From contig CM076648.1 of NCBI GenBank assembly GCA_038496675.1, positions 15,593,219-15,657,218 of the forward strand: a stretch of DNA of 64,000 nt. The letters are read 5' to 3'. Numbering within the stretch: position 1 is the stretch's first letter; every line of letters begins with the position of its first letter. The stretch is from Rachycentron canadum (taxonomy: Eukaryota > Chordata > Actinopteri > Carangiformes > Rachycentridae). Positions 50,514 through 62,642 of the stretch are shown one piece after another. Under the pieces are notes generated by a model, which was not told the DNA's origin, searched no databases, and worked only from the letters and a program-made list of their open reading frames with translations. Made by a program: the position numbers and the translations under genes.

Positions 50514-53500
50514 AAAGCAAAGGGGGAAAAAACGTGAATTATTTGCATGAGCAAATTCACAGTTCGAGGCTGAGCATCGCTCAGTCAGCTGCTCTGAAGA
50601 GGCGCAGGGCTGCAGGCAGGGCACCGGGCTGGCAGCCTCACGGCTCCCGGTGTCAGGGCCTCCTGCCACCTGTTAATGAGCTCCCCGGGGGGAGCCGGGT
50701 TTAATCTGTCGCTCTCTCAGGGCATCGAGACCGGGCCGTGTCCTGTCGCCAAAGGCTTTTATTCACGTGAGCACTGCCAATGCATTAAGTCATTGTAATT
50801 ACGGTTTAGCCTGTTACAGACATAAAGCTGTATAATATCAATGCGACGGCGCACGTGTTTGGATGGACATTGATATACAGCATAGACTACACTGTTAACC
50901 AATGTCTCTAAAGGGAAAAAATCGATAAAGGAAAAAAAATGGTTTTGTTTGTAACGCAATAGAAGAGGCCTAAATCTAGAGCACGCTATTAATAAAAAGG
51001 TTTATCAGTTAAAAGATAAATATTAGTCAATAATAATTAGCCTATTTGGACAAAGTGCAACTAGAGCAGCCAGATAAGAAGCTACACGCTGCAGCCGCTC
51101 CACAGAAAATAATCATAATAAAGAAAGAAAGGTATATAAAATAAATTCCCGGCCCTGCCTCTGCTCCTCGCCCTGATGATTGACAGGGGGACGCAATTGA
51201 ATCAATTGGTCTCGTGCCCAACAGTCGTCTCAACCGGATTAGGGGCTTGCCCCCCGCGTGCAGGCGCAAGGTTCAGAGGAGACGTGATAGAAATGAGAAA
51301 TAGCTCATGGCCTGGTCCTTCCTGCCCGATGTCTCTCGATCAGCTGCTTCCTTCCGGTAAAAAATAATTTAAAAAAAAAAAGCTCTTTTTCCTAATTAAC
51401 TAACAAAAATAAAGACACTTCTCAACAACGCCTATATGAATGCCTTTTTCTAAATAATTGGTGAAGTCATAATAAATAAAGTGGGCCTAAATAATAATAA
51501 AAAAAGACAAGCAAATCTTATACTTTCCTCTAATTCAATGTCAAATTAATATCAATGTCGTTTTTAAATGAAAGATAGGTAGGCTACTTCCTGAAGGTTT
51601 ACCCACGTGATCACAGTTGCTAGGCGACACGTAGCCATCACTGTGACCATTAAAGGGGCGTTGTCTAAGTAGATCTCTGCTGCTCTGACATTTATGCACT
51701 TCACAGATCTTACATGCAACACGTTTCTCTTTTTTCCAGAAAGAGATAAAGACAAAGACACTTTGGCCTTTCATGTAAAATATGGGCCGATTACATTTCA
51801 CTAATATTTTCAGTGGTGGAAGCAGTAGCTACTTGGACCACGATTAACTTGCAAAATCACCTCTAGCGTAGGAAAATGTAGAAGTTGTGTATTCATGCAA
51901 ATTGGCCTAATGCATTTGAATGTATAGGCTATTATTTGATTACCATTATTGGTCCATTAGTGTATAAACATAGCTTTGTTGATGCTAATAGTAGGGCTAA
52001 TATTAACTAGCCTAATTGGTATAAAACTAGGCTACAGCTGGGTATTGCAATCTACAAATATCCATCATAACTGATTTTTTTTTAAATTATATTTTGTTTT
52101 AGTAATGTGAATCTGCAAATTAAAACAACAACTAGCAACTACAGCTGTAAAATAAATGTAGTCGAGTATTGAGTATAAGCCTATTCAAGTAGTTTACAGT
52201 AGCATACTAGACATACTTAGTATTCATCATTAGATGTTTCCAGTCTCCAGTGTATAAACCAACAATACTTTACAAAAATGTCCTAAAAAAGTAGGTATAT
52301 TTCATCTAATATAATGTTCCTTGCCACCAAAGCAAAACTGTGTAGGTTAAATAACATAATTGTAGTTCAGTTCATGATAATAAGGGGAGCTGCTAAATGG
52401 TACATTTAAAATGCATTTTATCGTTTTCAGGGTATTTGGTGCAGCCATTGTCCTAACCTCGACTCTCAACATGTTCATTCCCTCGGCTGCACGAGTCCAT
52501 TATGGGTGCGTCATTTTTGTCAGGATATTACAAGGGCTGGTGGAGGTAAGAGGCTGTTAACATACCAAGGTGGCAGATTTCTGAATCATTCTTCCTTTAA
52601 ATAAAAATTATAGTAAATGAAAGTCAGTACTGAACTTATTCTCACCATTAGCAGAACATAAAGAGTACATTGTCTGATGTGAGTTTCTGTTATTATGGAT
52701 ATAGCTGGGGATTTGCAGTGAAACACAATACAATAGCGCCTCCTCAAAATTTGACTCTACAAGAAAACAAAAGGGAAGACTTTACTGTAGTATCATGCAC
52801 CGGATATTCAGCCAGGGGAAACATGAGATGCGCTGTATTGATCCAGACCACTATAGCTGAGTGTTTGTGGGATAATCTAGTTCATTTTTAACTGTCACAC
52901 ATTGTAACCTAAATACACAACAGCAAATGCTTGTAGACAGATTGATGAAAAGAAAAATGCTTATATGCAAACGCACATCAATTCTCTGGTTGTGTAGTGG
53001 AACATTGCACCAGATCTTTAATGAATCTTGGCATGTTGATGAAACTGATCTTACACGAAAAAAAATATACAAAGCTGATAGTACTGTTCTTAGCTATACA
53101 AATATAAAAGAGACAATGGAATGTAAAGATAACATTGTTGATGGGCATTATTTAGAAGATCACTTCTTAGGACAAGGGAATGTCTGGCTAGTTTAATGTT
53201 TTTGGAAAAATGGTATCAAACGATTAGTCGAGATGGTAAATAACTCTTCCATCAGTGGAGGTCTAGCATCAACTAGAACGTTAATTAAACATTTTAATTC
53301 CAATTAGCACATTCAATTGGAGGAAAACTGACAGTTATTTTCCATCATGTGGAGAATTAATACCAGCAATCTAATTTTATAATCTAATATTTCATCCCTC
53401 AAAGACTGGTGGCACGACACTGTTCTCCTAAGACTGCACATGCAGATGGTATTTTATATCAGCACGGTTTGTTCAAATTAGTGACTGATGAACATTTAAT

Positions 53501-54607
53501 AGGTGCAGGGCTGCTCTGTTCCATGAACAGCTCAGTCCTCTTTGCTCAGTTTGTCTATATTAATTACAAAAGGTGAAAATGTAAAATTTTTATTAGTTCT
53601 TATATATATATTTTGAGACCATTATTTACTGGGGCGATACTGCATTGGGTGTAAATTAATGCACAGATGCAGCCAATAATTTGTTAACTGCAGACACCTA
53701 TACATTTATAATTATTCAGTTTAAAGCATCTCACTGACTGCTGGGAAGCCAAATGTCATGAGCATTATTCACTCTCATTAACTGCACATTTCCAACATAC
53801 TGTTTGTATCCAGAAGACTAAGCACTCAAAATAGTAGGCCAAAGCACACGGTTTTCCAGTCTCTTTTAATCTGTTTCCGCATGTATCCTAACTGTGAACT
53901 GATGCTGTCTATTGCTCTGTGATGTTTAGGGAGTGACCTACCCTGCCTGTCATGGCATCTGGAGTAAGTGGGCTCCTCCACTGGAGAGGAGTCGTCTGGC
54001 CACCATATCATTCTGTGGTAAATACTTCCTGCTGGCCTTTAGAAATTGCGTTGAGAATTAATGTCTTACTTGTTACTATATTGGTTTGTATTAGAAGTTT
54101 GTATTTCCAAGCTTTGACTCCCTCATCTCACTGTCTGCCAGGCTCTTATGCTGGCGCTGTGATAGCGATGCCTCTGGCTGGGATCCTGGTTCAGTATTCA
54201 GGCTGGTCCTCAGTGTTCTATGTCTATGGTAAGATTGATTGATGAGGGCTTGCATGTAATATGTATTTTATTATTATTGCACTGGGGAATGGAAAATTAG
54301 GTGCAACTGTGTGGTAAGAAGATAACAAAAGGCACACACATACTGTTAATGTGTGTATCTGAAGTGTTATAAGTGTTATTAAACTTAAAATGAATGAGTT
54401 TGACAGTGAGAAAATCTGGTGAAAGTCAAATGGATTTATCCAGGCAGACTGGGTATTGATCCCCCCGCCCCAATGTTTTGGTGTGTCAATAAATAATCCC
54501 TGATCTTTCTCTCTGGATTGAATACAGTTAGCTTTCCTGTCTGGGTTTTATTCTCTCAGGCATTTCCTCAGAAAGATCAGGATACCAAACACTGCGTGTC
54601 TGTGTGC

Positions 54608-54681
<74 letters not shown>

Positions 54682-57600
54682 GTATACTTACTGATGAGGT
54701 CAGAATTAGTTACAATACTTTCATCTATAATTATATTAAATCCTAACATCTTCTCTGTCATATGCAGGATGTTTTGGCATCTTCTGGTATATGTTCTGGA
54801 TCTTGGTGTCTTATGAGAGCCCTGCTGAACATCCATCAATCACTGATGAGGAACGCTGCTACATTGAAGAGAGCATAGGAGAGAGTGCCAAGCTAATGGG
54901 TCCTTCTGAGGTGAGAGCATAGCCTAAAGATATCCAGATAACAACGTAGACTTATGAGAGTAAATATATTTGTAGCCTGTTTCTCAATCTTTGGTACCAA
55001 CGCAATTCCAAGTAATGCTACTAAGAGCAATTTCCATTATCTTCTGTTTTTTATGTAGATTTATTTTTAACATCTAATCCTTTGTGATGGTCTCATCCAG
55101 AAATTCAAGACCCCTTGGAAGAAGTTCTTCACCTCTATGCCTGTCTATGCAATCATTGTGGCCAACTTCTGCAGGAGCTGGACTTTTTACCTACTGCTGA
55201 TCAGCCAACCTGCATATTTCGAGGAAGTGTTTGGCTTTGAGATAAGCAAGGTGAACTTATGATACAAGTCAGTTAACGAATGATACATAACCATATATTA
55301 ATGCACTCAATGCTAACTCTAGTTCAGCCCATGAAATGACAATATTTCTGTTTAGTATTGCGCTCAATCACTTAAAGATAAAAAATTCCTTCAAATTTGG
55401 TGTTATACAAAAATATTTATAGCATAACCAACCAAAAATCAAATCCAAACATTGGGAAAAACATCCTTCCCTAATATCAATAAAGACTGAAACATTCCAA
55501 TTTGCTAATAAATAAATGGTAGAAGGTAAATGTGGTGCATAATGCACTACGCATTATGCACCACATTTATCTTCTACCAGTTATACATTTGAATTCAGTG
55601 TAAACTGTATACAATACATTGTGCCCTCACAAACTCACATCAGAGCAAAAAATGTGTCCATGAATGTCACAATTCATGCTCACGTTTTATAGCTGAAAAA
55701 TGAAGTTGTTTGTGATGACATTGTCAGTGATGATGATTCACTTACTATAGAGTAAATTATTTTGTATTTTGTAAATCAAGTAGTGAATGAATTAATACTT
55801 TTATAGCCTTTGATTCAAATGTCATTAAATCCTGAAGAAAAATGTGACACCATCTTTTTCCAGCTGAGTCTTGACTGTAAGAGTAACACAGAGAAAATAC
55901 AAAAACACGATTCGCTCAATTTAAGTACTGTTACTACTATAGCACATCATTTTGTGCCTGTGTAGGAAGAAGCTGATTAAAAAATGATTGTTTGGATCTT
56001 TATAAATAAACAAAATAAAAAAATAAAATAATAAAATAGATAAATGAATGTTAAATAAATGAATGAATAGATTAACAAACATCTATAGTTTGAAAAATTT
56101 GTAGTTTTTGTGCTACGTTTGTTCATTTGTGCTGATGTGGTTGTAGGTCGGGATACTGTCTGCCCTTCCCCATTTGGTGATGACCATCATTGTGCCCATT
56201 GGCGGCCAACTGGCCGACTACCTGCGCAGCAGGAACATCGTGACAACTACCACTGTCAGGAAAATGATGAACTGTGGAGGTGAGAAGTCTGAACTGAGAA
56301 TGAAATATCATTTTCCACACCTTCTCTCTGCAATGTAACAGGGTGTTATTCTCATGGTGTTAGATCCATACTGTTCTTTTTGCAGTTGCTCTTCACTGCC
56401 AGATGGGTCTAAGAGACACTTGTGTTTGTATTTTTGTAAAAATCCATCTGTTCAATTCATGTACATGAGTTGAGTTGCTGATTGTGACTGTGCATTGATT
56501 TCGTATCTGTCACCTACTTGATCGAGTGTAGACCGTGTATCATGCTTAATTCAATTGGCATTGCGATAACCAATAGCCCCTGGGCTTTGTTTGTTTCTGT
56601 GCATGTGACCTGCTGTCTCTCTCTGTTAGGATTTGGCATGGAGGCCACATTGCTGCTGGTGGTTGGATATTCCCACAGCAAAGGGGTGGCCATCTCCTTC
56701 CTGGTACTGGCAGTGGGCTTCAGTGGATTTGCTATATCAGGTTAGTATAAGTAAAACACACTTTCAGCTCATTTGCAAAGCTGATAATGTTACTGTACTG
56801 TTTATTGGTATGGTTTTGAAAATATGCCATTATTTAGTAAAGAAAGTTGATTAATTTCAAGTGGGTTGAAAATAATATTTGTACATGTACGTATTTGCAT
56901 TCTTGCTGAGATGAAAAGATTGATACCATTCGTATATAAACATGAGGATAGGAGCTAGCATAGCATAGATAGGTTAGCATAGCTTCACTCTAAAGACTAT
57001 AAACCTATAAACACATTATAACCTATTTAATTCATACTAAAAAAAACTCCAAGAGTCCAAGAGGACTTTTATAACCTTTGGGTAGTGTCAAGCTAGCAGT
57101 TACCCCTCTACTCCTAGTCTCTACGCTAAGCTAAGCAAAGCTAAGCATCTACTAGCTCCAGCTTCATATTAGCTGCACACACACCAGGGTGGCATCAATC
57201 TCTTCTCTCAACAAGAAAGAGAAGAAACCTATTTCCCCAAAACGCAAACTATTCTTAGTTTATTAGTTTATAGCAGACTGTAATTCCAGTGTTCAGTGCA
57301 GTAAATTTATGCCAGTTTAATGGACTGTGGGAGATTTTTAAAAACATTTGAATATAATTTTGCATTTCATAAAGAGCTATATAATTTTCCATGACCAACA
57401 TTAGTCTATAAAATGAGAATAAGTGATGTAATTGTAGTTGTTCTTCTTTATTAATAATAATTTATTTATTCTTTTTTGATCACTGGCTCTTTAATCTCAT
57501 TTCTCTTCAGTCGAAAAATACAAAATGACAAAGAACAACTAAAGTTGTTGTAAAGAGCAGAGCTGAACAGTAGACCTAGACTCTTTGACAAGCATCTGTG

Positions 57601-59504
57601 AGTGTGGGGATTTAAAAAAATCTAACATATTTGGAATTACTTATGTTTTGTTAACGTGCATTTGCTGTTATTTGATAACATGATGTTGATGTTCTGTATG
57701 TAACATTCATTCAAATAACACCAGCAATAAACTTACACAAAATTAGCTGTGTTGCTAAAGACTTCATCATATCATTAGATTTAGGATATGAATCGCACAT
57801 TTTTACCTGGCGGCACAATTAATCTTTCAGCTTTCTGCTGCTGTTATATGTTTATCTTATATGTTTATACTTGGCTACAGAGGATGCAGATGTCTATGAC
57901 TGAGAGCAAAATCAGTACCTTGCCTGTTGTTCTTGAGCTTTCTCCTGGAGTGTTTAATAATTCAGTGCTAGCTGTCCCCGGGGGATTTGCTGGGCAGCCA
58001 GCAGCTCAGCGAGGACACTTACTCATTCAGCCAGTCAAGGTGGGGGAGGAGGAGGATCTTTGCCAAGTTGCTGCCTATTTCTCCTACATGATGGCCACCA
58101 CTTGCTCTGCTTTTATCCACAACTATATGTCTGTAGCTTTTTTTTCTTGACACATATGGTCATGGTGCTTCCCTCTGTAAGACATTTACATTGGGGTTCC
58201 TGGAGTTGCCATATTTAAAATGGTAAATTTTAATCAACAATATTTATATTTCACCTTTTTTTACTCCACTAGGTTTTAACGTCAATCACTTGGATATTGC
58301 TCCACGTTATGCCAGTATCCTCATGGGCATCTCTAATGGTGTGGGCACCCTGTCTGGGATGGTGTGCCCACTGATTGTTGGTGCTATGACAAAGAACAAG
58401 GTAAGGGTCTTTCCCCTTCAGGCTCCAAACATTGGAGTAATAAAGACTCCCATTTCATGTGTGAGCAATAAGTACAGTACAGTTCAGTGAAATAAGTTAG
58501 GTGTTACCAAAAAGAAACACTTATTTTGTTTTCAGCAGCACTTTAATTTCTTTGGTCAATGGACACTCCCTCTGTGTTGAATTATACTTGATTGAATAGA
58601 CATTTTGTTTTTATGGTAGGCAATGCAGACTTAATGATTTTGGGACATTATGCCCACTACACCGAAAACACTATACATTTCAGCGAGTGAAAAGCTATAT
58701 TAATGTTAGGCTTGACCTATTATATTAGTGTAGTTCGACAGGAAAAATATAAAACTATATGCATAAATTATTCATTTAGCCAATGAATTATAGATTAATC
58801 TAAACCCTTAACATATTGTATAGTTGTGAAATTTGGCTTATTTTACACTGTGATGGTATTGTGTGTATTCTGTATAAGCTTTGAGTAACAAGTAAAATGT
58901 GCATTTGTTGGGAAAAACTTTCAGCTGCATATTAACACAAATTTAATACACTACTGAGTATTTGTGGCACCAGGCCAGTATATGTTATGTAATGAAGGAG
59001 AATATCACCCAGTGCAATGGTGTGGCTTACTGACGTGCCTCTAACAGGTTTTAGTCAACAGTGTCTATAGCACACAGAGTTAGCAGGATCAATTCATTAC
59101 TGGTTTTGGATATGTTTGTGGGATAAGTTCATAGTTTTCCTATGATTTTCTCTCCCTGTCAGACTCGAGAGGAGTGGCAGTATGTATTCCTGATTGCCTC
59201 CCTGGTGCATTATGGGGGCGTGGTGTTTTATGGGATCTTTGCTTCGGGAGAAAAACAGCCGTGGGCCGACCCAGAGCTGACCAGTGAGGAGAAGTGTGGC
59301 TTCATCGATGAAGATGAGCTGGCAGAAGAGACAGGCGACATTACTCAGAGTTACGGGGCATTTGGAGGTCCGGCTAAGACGTACGGCACGACCACGCAGG
59401 TGAATGGAGGCTGGGCTGCTGGCTGGGAGAAGACGGAGGAGTACGTCCAAGAAGAAGCACAGGGAGGAGGCTACGGATACAGGCAGGATGAGGGATACTC
59501 CTAG
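47375..59504 (+). CDS. slc17a6: Vesicular glutamate transporter 2 (VGLUT2), complete, 12 coding exons
   Basis: Exons: 47375-47448, 48965-49220, 50141-50259, 52431-52545, 53930-54017, 54142-54228, 54768-54910, 55101-55250, 56147-56279, 56630-56740, 58273-58400, 59163-59504 (TAG). They sum to 1746 nt, or 581 aa (human 582), with all phases matching. An in-frame TAG at 47351-47353 supports the start. VGLUT2 is a 12-helix SLC17 major-facilitator transporter that loads glutamate into synaptic vesicles using the membrane potential set up by the V-ATPase. Residues known to matter in mammalian VGLUT2 are present: Arg84, His125, Arg181, Glu188 and Arg319 (mammalian R88, H128, R184, E191, R322). The [22 protein letters not shown] and [10 protein letters not shown] blocks are intact. 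The cytosolic tail is Gly/Tyr-rich and ends DEGYS. The N-terminus starting MESVK favours VGLUT2 over VGLUT1/3. Which teleost slc17a6 paralogue it is cannot be decided here. Confidence 0.97.
47449..48964. other. slc17a6: slc17a6 intron 1
   Basis: A 1.5-kb intron with a short CTAT/GATA patch and GT run (47467-47522), a second GT run (47690-47736) and a T run (48871-48888). No other exon was recognised. Confidence 0.8.
47690..47736. repeat. (GT)n microsatellite
   Basis: Uninterrupted GT run in slc17a6 intron 1. Confidence 0.93.
50482..50512. repeat. Poly(A) tract
   Basis: About 31 consecutive A in slc17a6 intron 3. No retrogene or LINE body is recognisable next to it. Confidence 0.9.
51811..52215 (+). 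repeat. CAGTGGTGGAAG-type teleost repeat
   Basis: Starts CAGTGGTGGAAGCAGTAGCT and passes through TAATGCATTTGAATGTATAG, a GATTACCATTATTGGTCCAT block, GAATCTGCAAATTAAAAC and AAATAAATGTAGTCGAGTAT. It ends near TTTACAGTAGCATACTAG. The block order matches a widespread fish element. Confidence 0.6.
52546..53929. other. slc17a6: slc17a6 intron 4
   Basis: A 1.4-kb AT-rich intron. The open frame at 52927-53196 (89 codons) has no recognisable motif and is probably chance. Nothing else is seen. Confidence 0.75.
54607..54678. repeat. (GT)n microsatellite
   Basis: Long uninterrupted GT run in slc17a6 intron 6, about 90 bp before exon 7. Confidence 0.94.
55517..55579. other. 29-bp near-perfect inverted repeat (hairpin) in slc17a6 intron 8
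   Basis: Left arm 55517-55545 and right arm 55551-55579 are reverse complements except at one position (G55526, which would form a G-U pair in plus-strand RNA). They are separated by the 5-nt loop ACTAC. The inner core pairs TGTGGTGCATAATGC with GCATTATGCACCACA. It could be a small palindromic transposon remnant or a precursor-like RNA hairpin. Confidence 0.75.
56741..58272. other. slc17a6: slc17a6 intron 10
   Basis: A 1.5-kb intron that includes the repeat at 56945. An open frame at 57788-58150 reads up to 120 codons but shows no known domain, so it is treated as chance. Confidence 0.75.
56945..57265 (+). repeat. Teleost repeat with GCTAAGCTAAGC block
   Basis: Contains TAGCATAGCTTCACTCTAAAG, CTACGCTAAGCTAAGCAAAG, GCTCCAGCTTCATATTAGCT, TGGCATCAATCTCTTCTCTC and ends CCCCAAAACGCAAACTATTC. 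This is the characteristic tail of a very common fish repeat, within slc17a6 intron 10. Confidence 0.65.
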
Positions 59505-60388
59505 ACCAAACACGCATTCACTGACATGAGTAGACTTATTTTCCTGAGTGTGCTTCAGTTTAGTCATGAAAAATATCAACAAACAAGAAAGAAGAAAAAT
59601 TACAATCCATTGTTGTGTTGTTTGCACAAATTCTAAAAAAAATAAAATAAAAAAAAAATTCTAAAAAATGATCAACTTACTGTAAAAATGACTAAAATAT
59701 AAGATTGATTAATAGAGATGTAACACATATCAAATTGGAAGTCTGTAAATGTATTATTATGCATATTTATAATAGATATATTTATTTCGAGTGCAACTGT
59801 GTGTAGACGTAAACATTTTCATCCCATCAACCAAGGCTTTGTGACCACACTGAAGCCTGTAGGGTTACATAGAAGCTGCAAATCAGAGCAGGTCCCTTAT
59901 TTATCAAATTAACTGTTACAGTACAACGTCCTACAAGCCAGCCATTACAGTGTATGAATGTCACTGCACAGCATTGTAAACAGAAACTAGACACTCTGTT
60001 GATATAGATTGTACTGTATCTCTCCTGAATGCACTCAGAGTAGTGTGACCTCTTAATGCACAATGATCATTTTTTTTCCTATCCGCAGCTTCTTGTGTGT
60101 GTAAATTTAAGTCCTTAACATGTAAGTGACCTGCTGTAGAGATTTGGTTTGAGAGTGGCGTAACAACTTGTGATGACCGTTTGTTTACACTTTGCTACAT
60201 GTGATCCATTTTGTACCTCTGCCATTAAGAGTGTGTTTGTTTAGCATTTGAAACCCGCCACATCTCAGCAGTGTAGTGCAGGAGTAAAGCCATTTTCATT
60301 ACTATACTTCATGCTACTGTCAGAAAAAGTCTAGCTATACCAATGCATTGTCGAAAGATTTGTCTTACATAAAACATATGAGAAAGAT
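59505..60388 (+). other. slc17a6: slc17a6 3' UTR region
   Basis: Sequence after the TAG stop. An AATAAA hexamer at 59641-59646 lies in an A-rich stretch about 140 nt after the stop. Others occur further on, including one near 61541 (GCAATAAAGATTC). The real transcript end is not determinable. No open reading frame of interest was seen. Confidence 0.45.
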
Positions 60389-61434
60389 ATATGAAGGACA
60401 AAAAAAAATTACATTACGTATATATATATAAATAATATTAAACACAGAAATTCTAATTGGTAATGAAAAAATACTATATCTTTACTTTCACATTTATTTA
60501 TTTATTTGTGCATTTCTACATTTATTTATTTTTTCTTGAGTCCAAGTGAATGTTTGTGCCAAAGACGTTCCCTCAAGGCGTTACTGAGATCGCATTTATG
60601 GACAGAAGACCCGAGGATATAATGCTTCTGGTTCTGGCTATTGATAGTGAGGAGGCATAAAAACATAAGCACAGCTAGAGGCAAACAAATGAAGGGCTGA
60701 AAGCAACACTAGGCAGAATGAAAATGCAACACGTTTCCATTAGGGCTACATGAAGTGAAAAATGATATATTACTGTCACAGTTAATATTTTTGTCAATAT
60801 TACAGCCAGCTTCATAGTGTTTACCCTCCTCCCTCCTCTCTCCCCCATTTGTATCCTCTGAACTTGGCCAGGGGTATTGGAGGTGTCTTGCGGTTAAAAG
60901 TTTTTCCTCTCCATTGACACCAAGTGCTGCTCGGGGAGGAAACTGTTGAGTTTCTCTCTATAATATTGGAATGTTACTCTGTAAAGTGCCTTGAGATAAA
61001 GTACGTTAAGATTTGGCGCAATATAAATATAACTTAAACAACATCAGTTTAGCTAAGCAGCTAGTAGCAAACTAGGCAAAAGCAAAAGCCAAAGCTCCTG
61101 CGTACCAGTCAAGTCACGGCAGTAGTAGTAGATCCATCCAATCAATTACACTACTATTAGCAATGTGATTTTAGACTGCCTCGGTCCATATGTTAATATG
61201 GTCACAAATAAATAAATGTACTCCAGAAATTAATTTGGAAATTCAATAAATTAGTGAATATAAATAAATGAATGCAGAAACACAGAAATAAATAAATGTA
61301 GAAATAAACTAATGTTAAAATACATAAATAGTAATTTTCAGAAGCAAGATATGTATTTTGCATTTATTTAATTATTTATTTCTGCAATTATTGATTTCAT
61401 TATTTGTACGTGTACCTTTTTTCTGTCCTTCATA
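60389..61434. mobile_element. Candidate element with inverted TATGAAGGACA ends
   Basis: The left end near 60391 reads TATGAAGGACAAAAAAAA. The right end near 61419-61434 reads TTTTTTCTGTCCTTCATA, whose reverse complement is TATGAAGGACAGAAAAAA. Both flanks just inside are rich in ATTTATTT/AAATAAAT units (60490-60535 and 61207-61380). A second repeat is nested at 60880. The boundaries are approximate. Confidence 0.45.
60880..61033 (+). repeat. Teleost repeat ending GATTTGGCGCAATATAAATA
   Basis: Includes GCGGTTAAAAGTTTTTCCTC, CACCAAGTGCTGCTCGGGG, GTAAAGTGCCTTGAGATAAA and GATTTGGCGCAATATAAATA. These are the diagnostic blocks of one of the most abundant fish interspersed repeats. Confidence 0.7.
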
Positions 61435-61871
61435 GAGAAAACTATAGGTACAGAGATGTTTAGAAGAAGAGTTTACAGATAAATGTGGACATTATTAGAG
61501 AAGAGATTTATGGTCACACATGACCTTATGAAGAGTTTGTGCAATAAAGATTCTTAGAAATTACAGACGAGTCTCATTATATTTGAGCAACAAATCTAAT
61601 GACGATTAATTAGAGGGAAAATATTTTAAATTAGGTGAAGTAGATATTTACATGATAAAAGGGATAGGTGAGTAAAGCAAAGTAAGCAAATCATTAAGCC
61701 CCTGTACACTATAAGTATTTCTCTATAACATTAATACATAATTATTTTTTTTAAAAAAAGGGACACATAAAAACGCTCTGCTAAGTCTGCTTCATCAGGA
61801 TTTCATGGGTGTGGTTTGATCAAATGTAATAGAAGTTGAAGTGAACATTCCCAAACAAGTAGTTGAATGTT

Positions 61872-61872
<1 letters not shown>

Positions 61873-61908
<36 letters not shown>
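61873..61908. repeat. (CA)n microsatellite
   Basis: Short CA run downstream of slc17a6. Confidence 0.92.
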
Positions 61909-61913
<5 letters not shown>

Positions 61914-62108
61914 AATAAAGGGTGTAACGATGTGTTTTTACACTGAGACTATACGTATAATTTTCCATGGCTCCAATACGATTCAAGAACAATATTTGGC
62001 TCATCTAGAACAATATGATGTGATACAATATGATTCAATTACTTAAAATTGATAACAAAACTTTTTTTTTTTTTTTTAAATACCTGGATACTGGACAGAT
62101 GATGATTC

Positions 62109-62608
62109 NNNNNNNNNNNNNNNNNNNNNNNNNNNNNNNNNNNNNNNNNNNNNNNNNNNNNNNNNNNNNNNNNNNNNNNNNNNNNNNNNNNNNNNNNNNN
62201 NNNNNNNNNNNNNNNNNNNNNNNNNNNNNNNNNNNNNNNNNNNNNNNNNNNNNNNNNNNNNNNNNNNNNNNNNNNNNNNNNNNNNNNNNNNNNNNNNNNN
62301 NNNNNNNNNNNNNNNNNNNNNNNNNNNNNNNNNNNNNNNNNNNNNNNNNNNNNNNNNNNNNNNNNNNNNNNNNNNNNNNNNNNNNNNNNNNNNNNNNNNN
62401 NNNNNNNNNNNNNNNNNNNNNNNNNNNNNNNNNNNNNNNNNNNNNNNNNNNNNNNNNNNNNNNNNNNNNNNNNNNNNNNNNNNNNNNNNNNNNNNNNNNN
62501 NNNNNNNNNNNNNNNNNNNNNNNNNNNNNNNNNNNNNNNNNNNNNNNNNNNNNNNNNNNNNNNNNNNNNNNNNNNNNNNNNNNNNNNNNNNNNNNNNNNN
62601 NNNNNNNN
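62109..62608. other. Assembly gap of 500 N
   Basis: Exactly 500 N, a placeholder of unknown true size. It is followed by an ATCT-type short tandem repeat (62609-62642) that may have caused the break. Confidence 0.97.
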
Positions 62609-62642
62609 AAATCTATCTAATCTATTAAAATCTATCTATCTA

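Larger units (their letters stand above)
50260..52430. other. slc17a6: slc17a6 intron 3
   Basis: A 2.2-kb intron. It holds a long A run (50482-50512) and, from 51811, a copy of the AAGTACT-rich fish repeat. No coding segment was seen. Confidence 0.75.

Noticed and set aside
52927..53196. 89-codon open frame in slc17a6 intron 4
   Set aside because: Looks protein-like in composition but matches nothing I know, has no splice or promoter context and is AT-rich like the intron.
57788..58150. 120-codon open frame in slc17a6 intron 10
   Set aside because: No domain, not in phase with the flanking exons, and exon 10 joins exon 11 perfectly without it.
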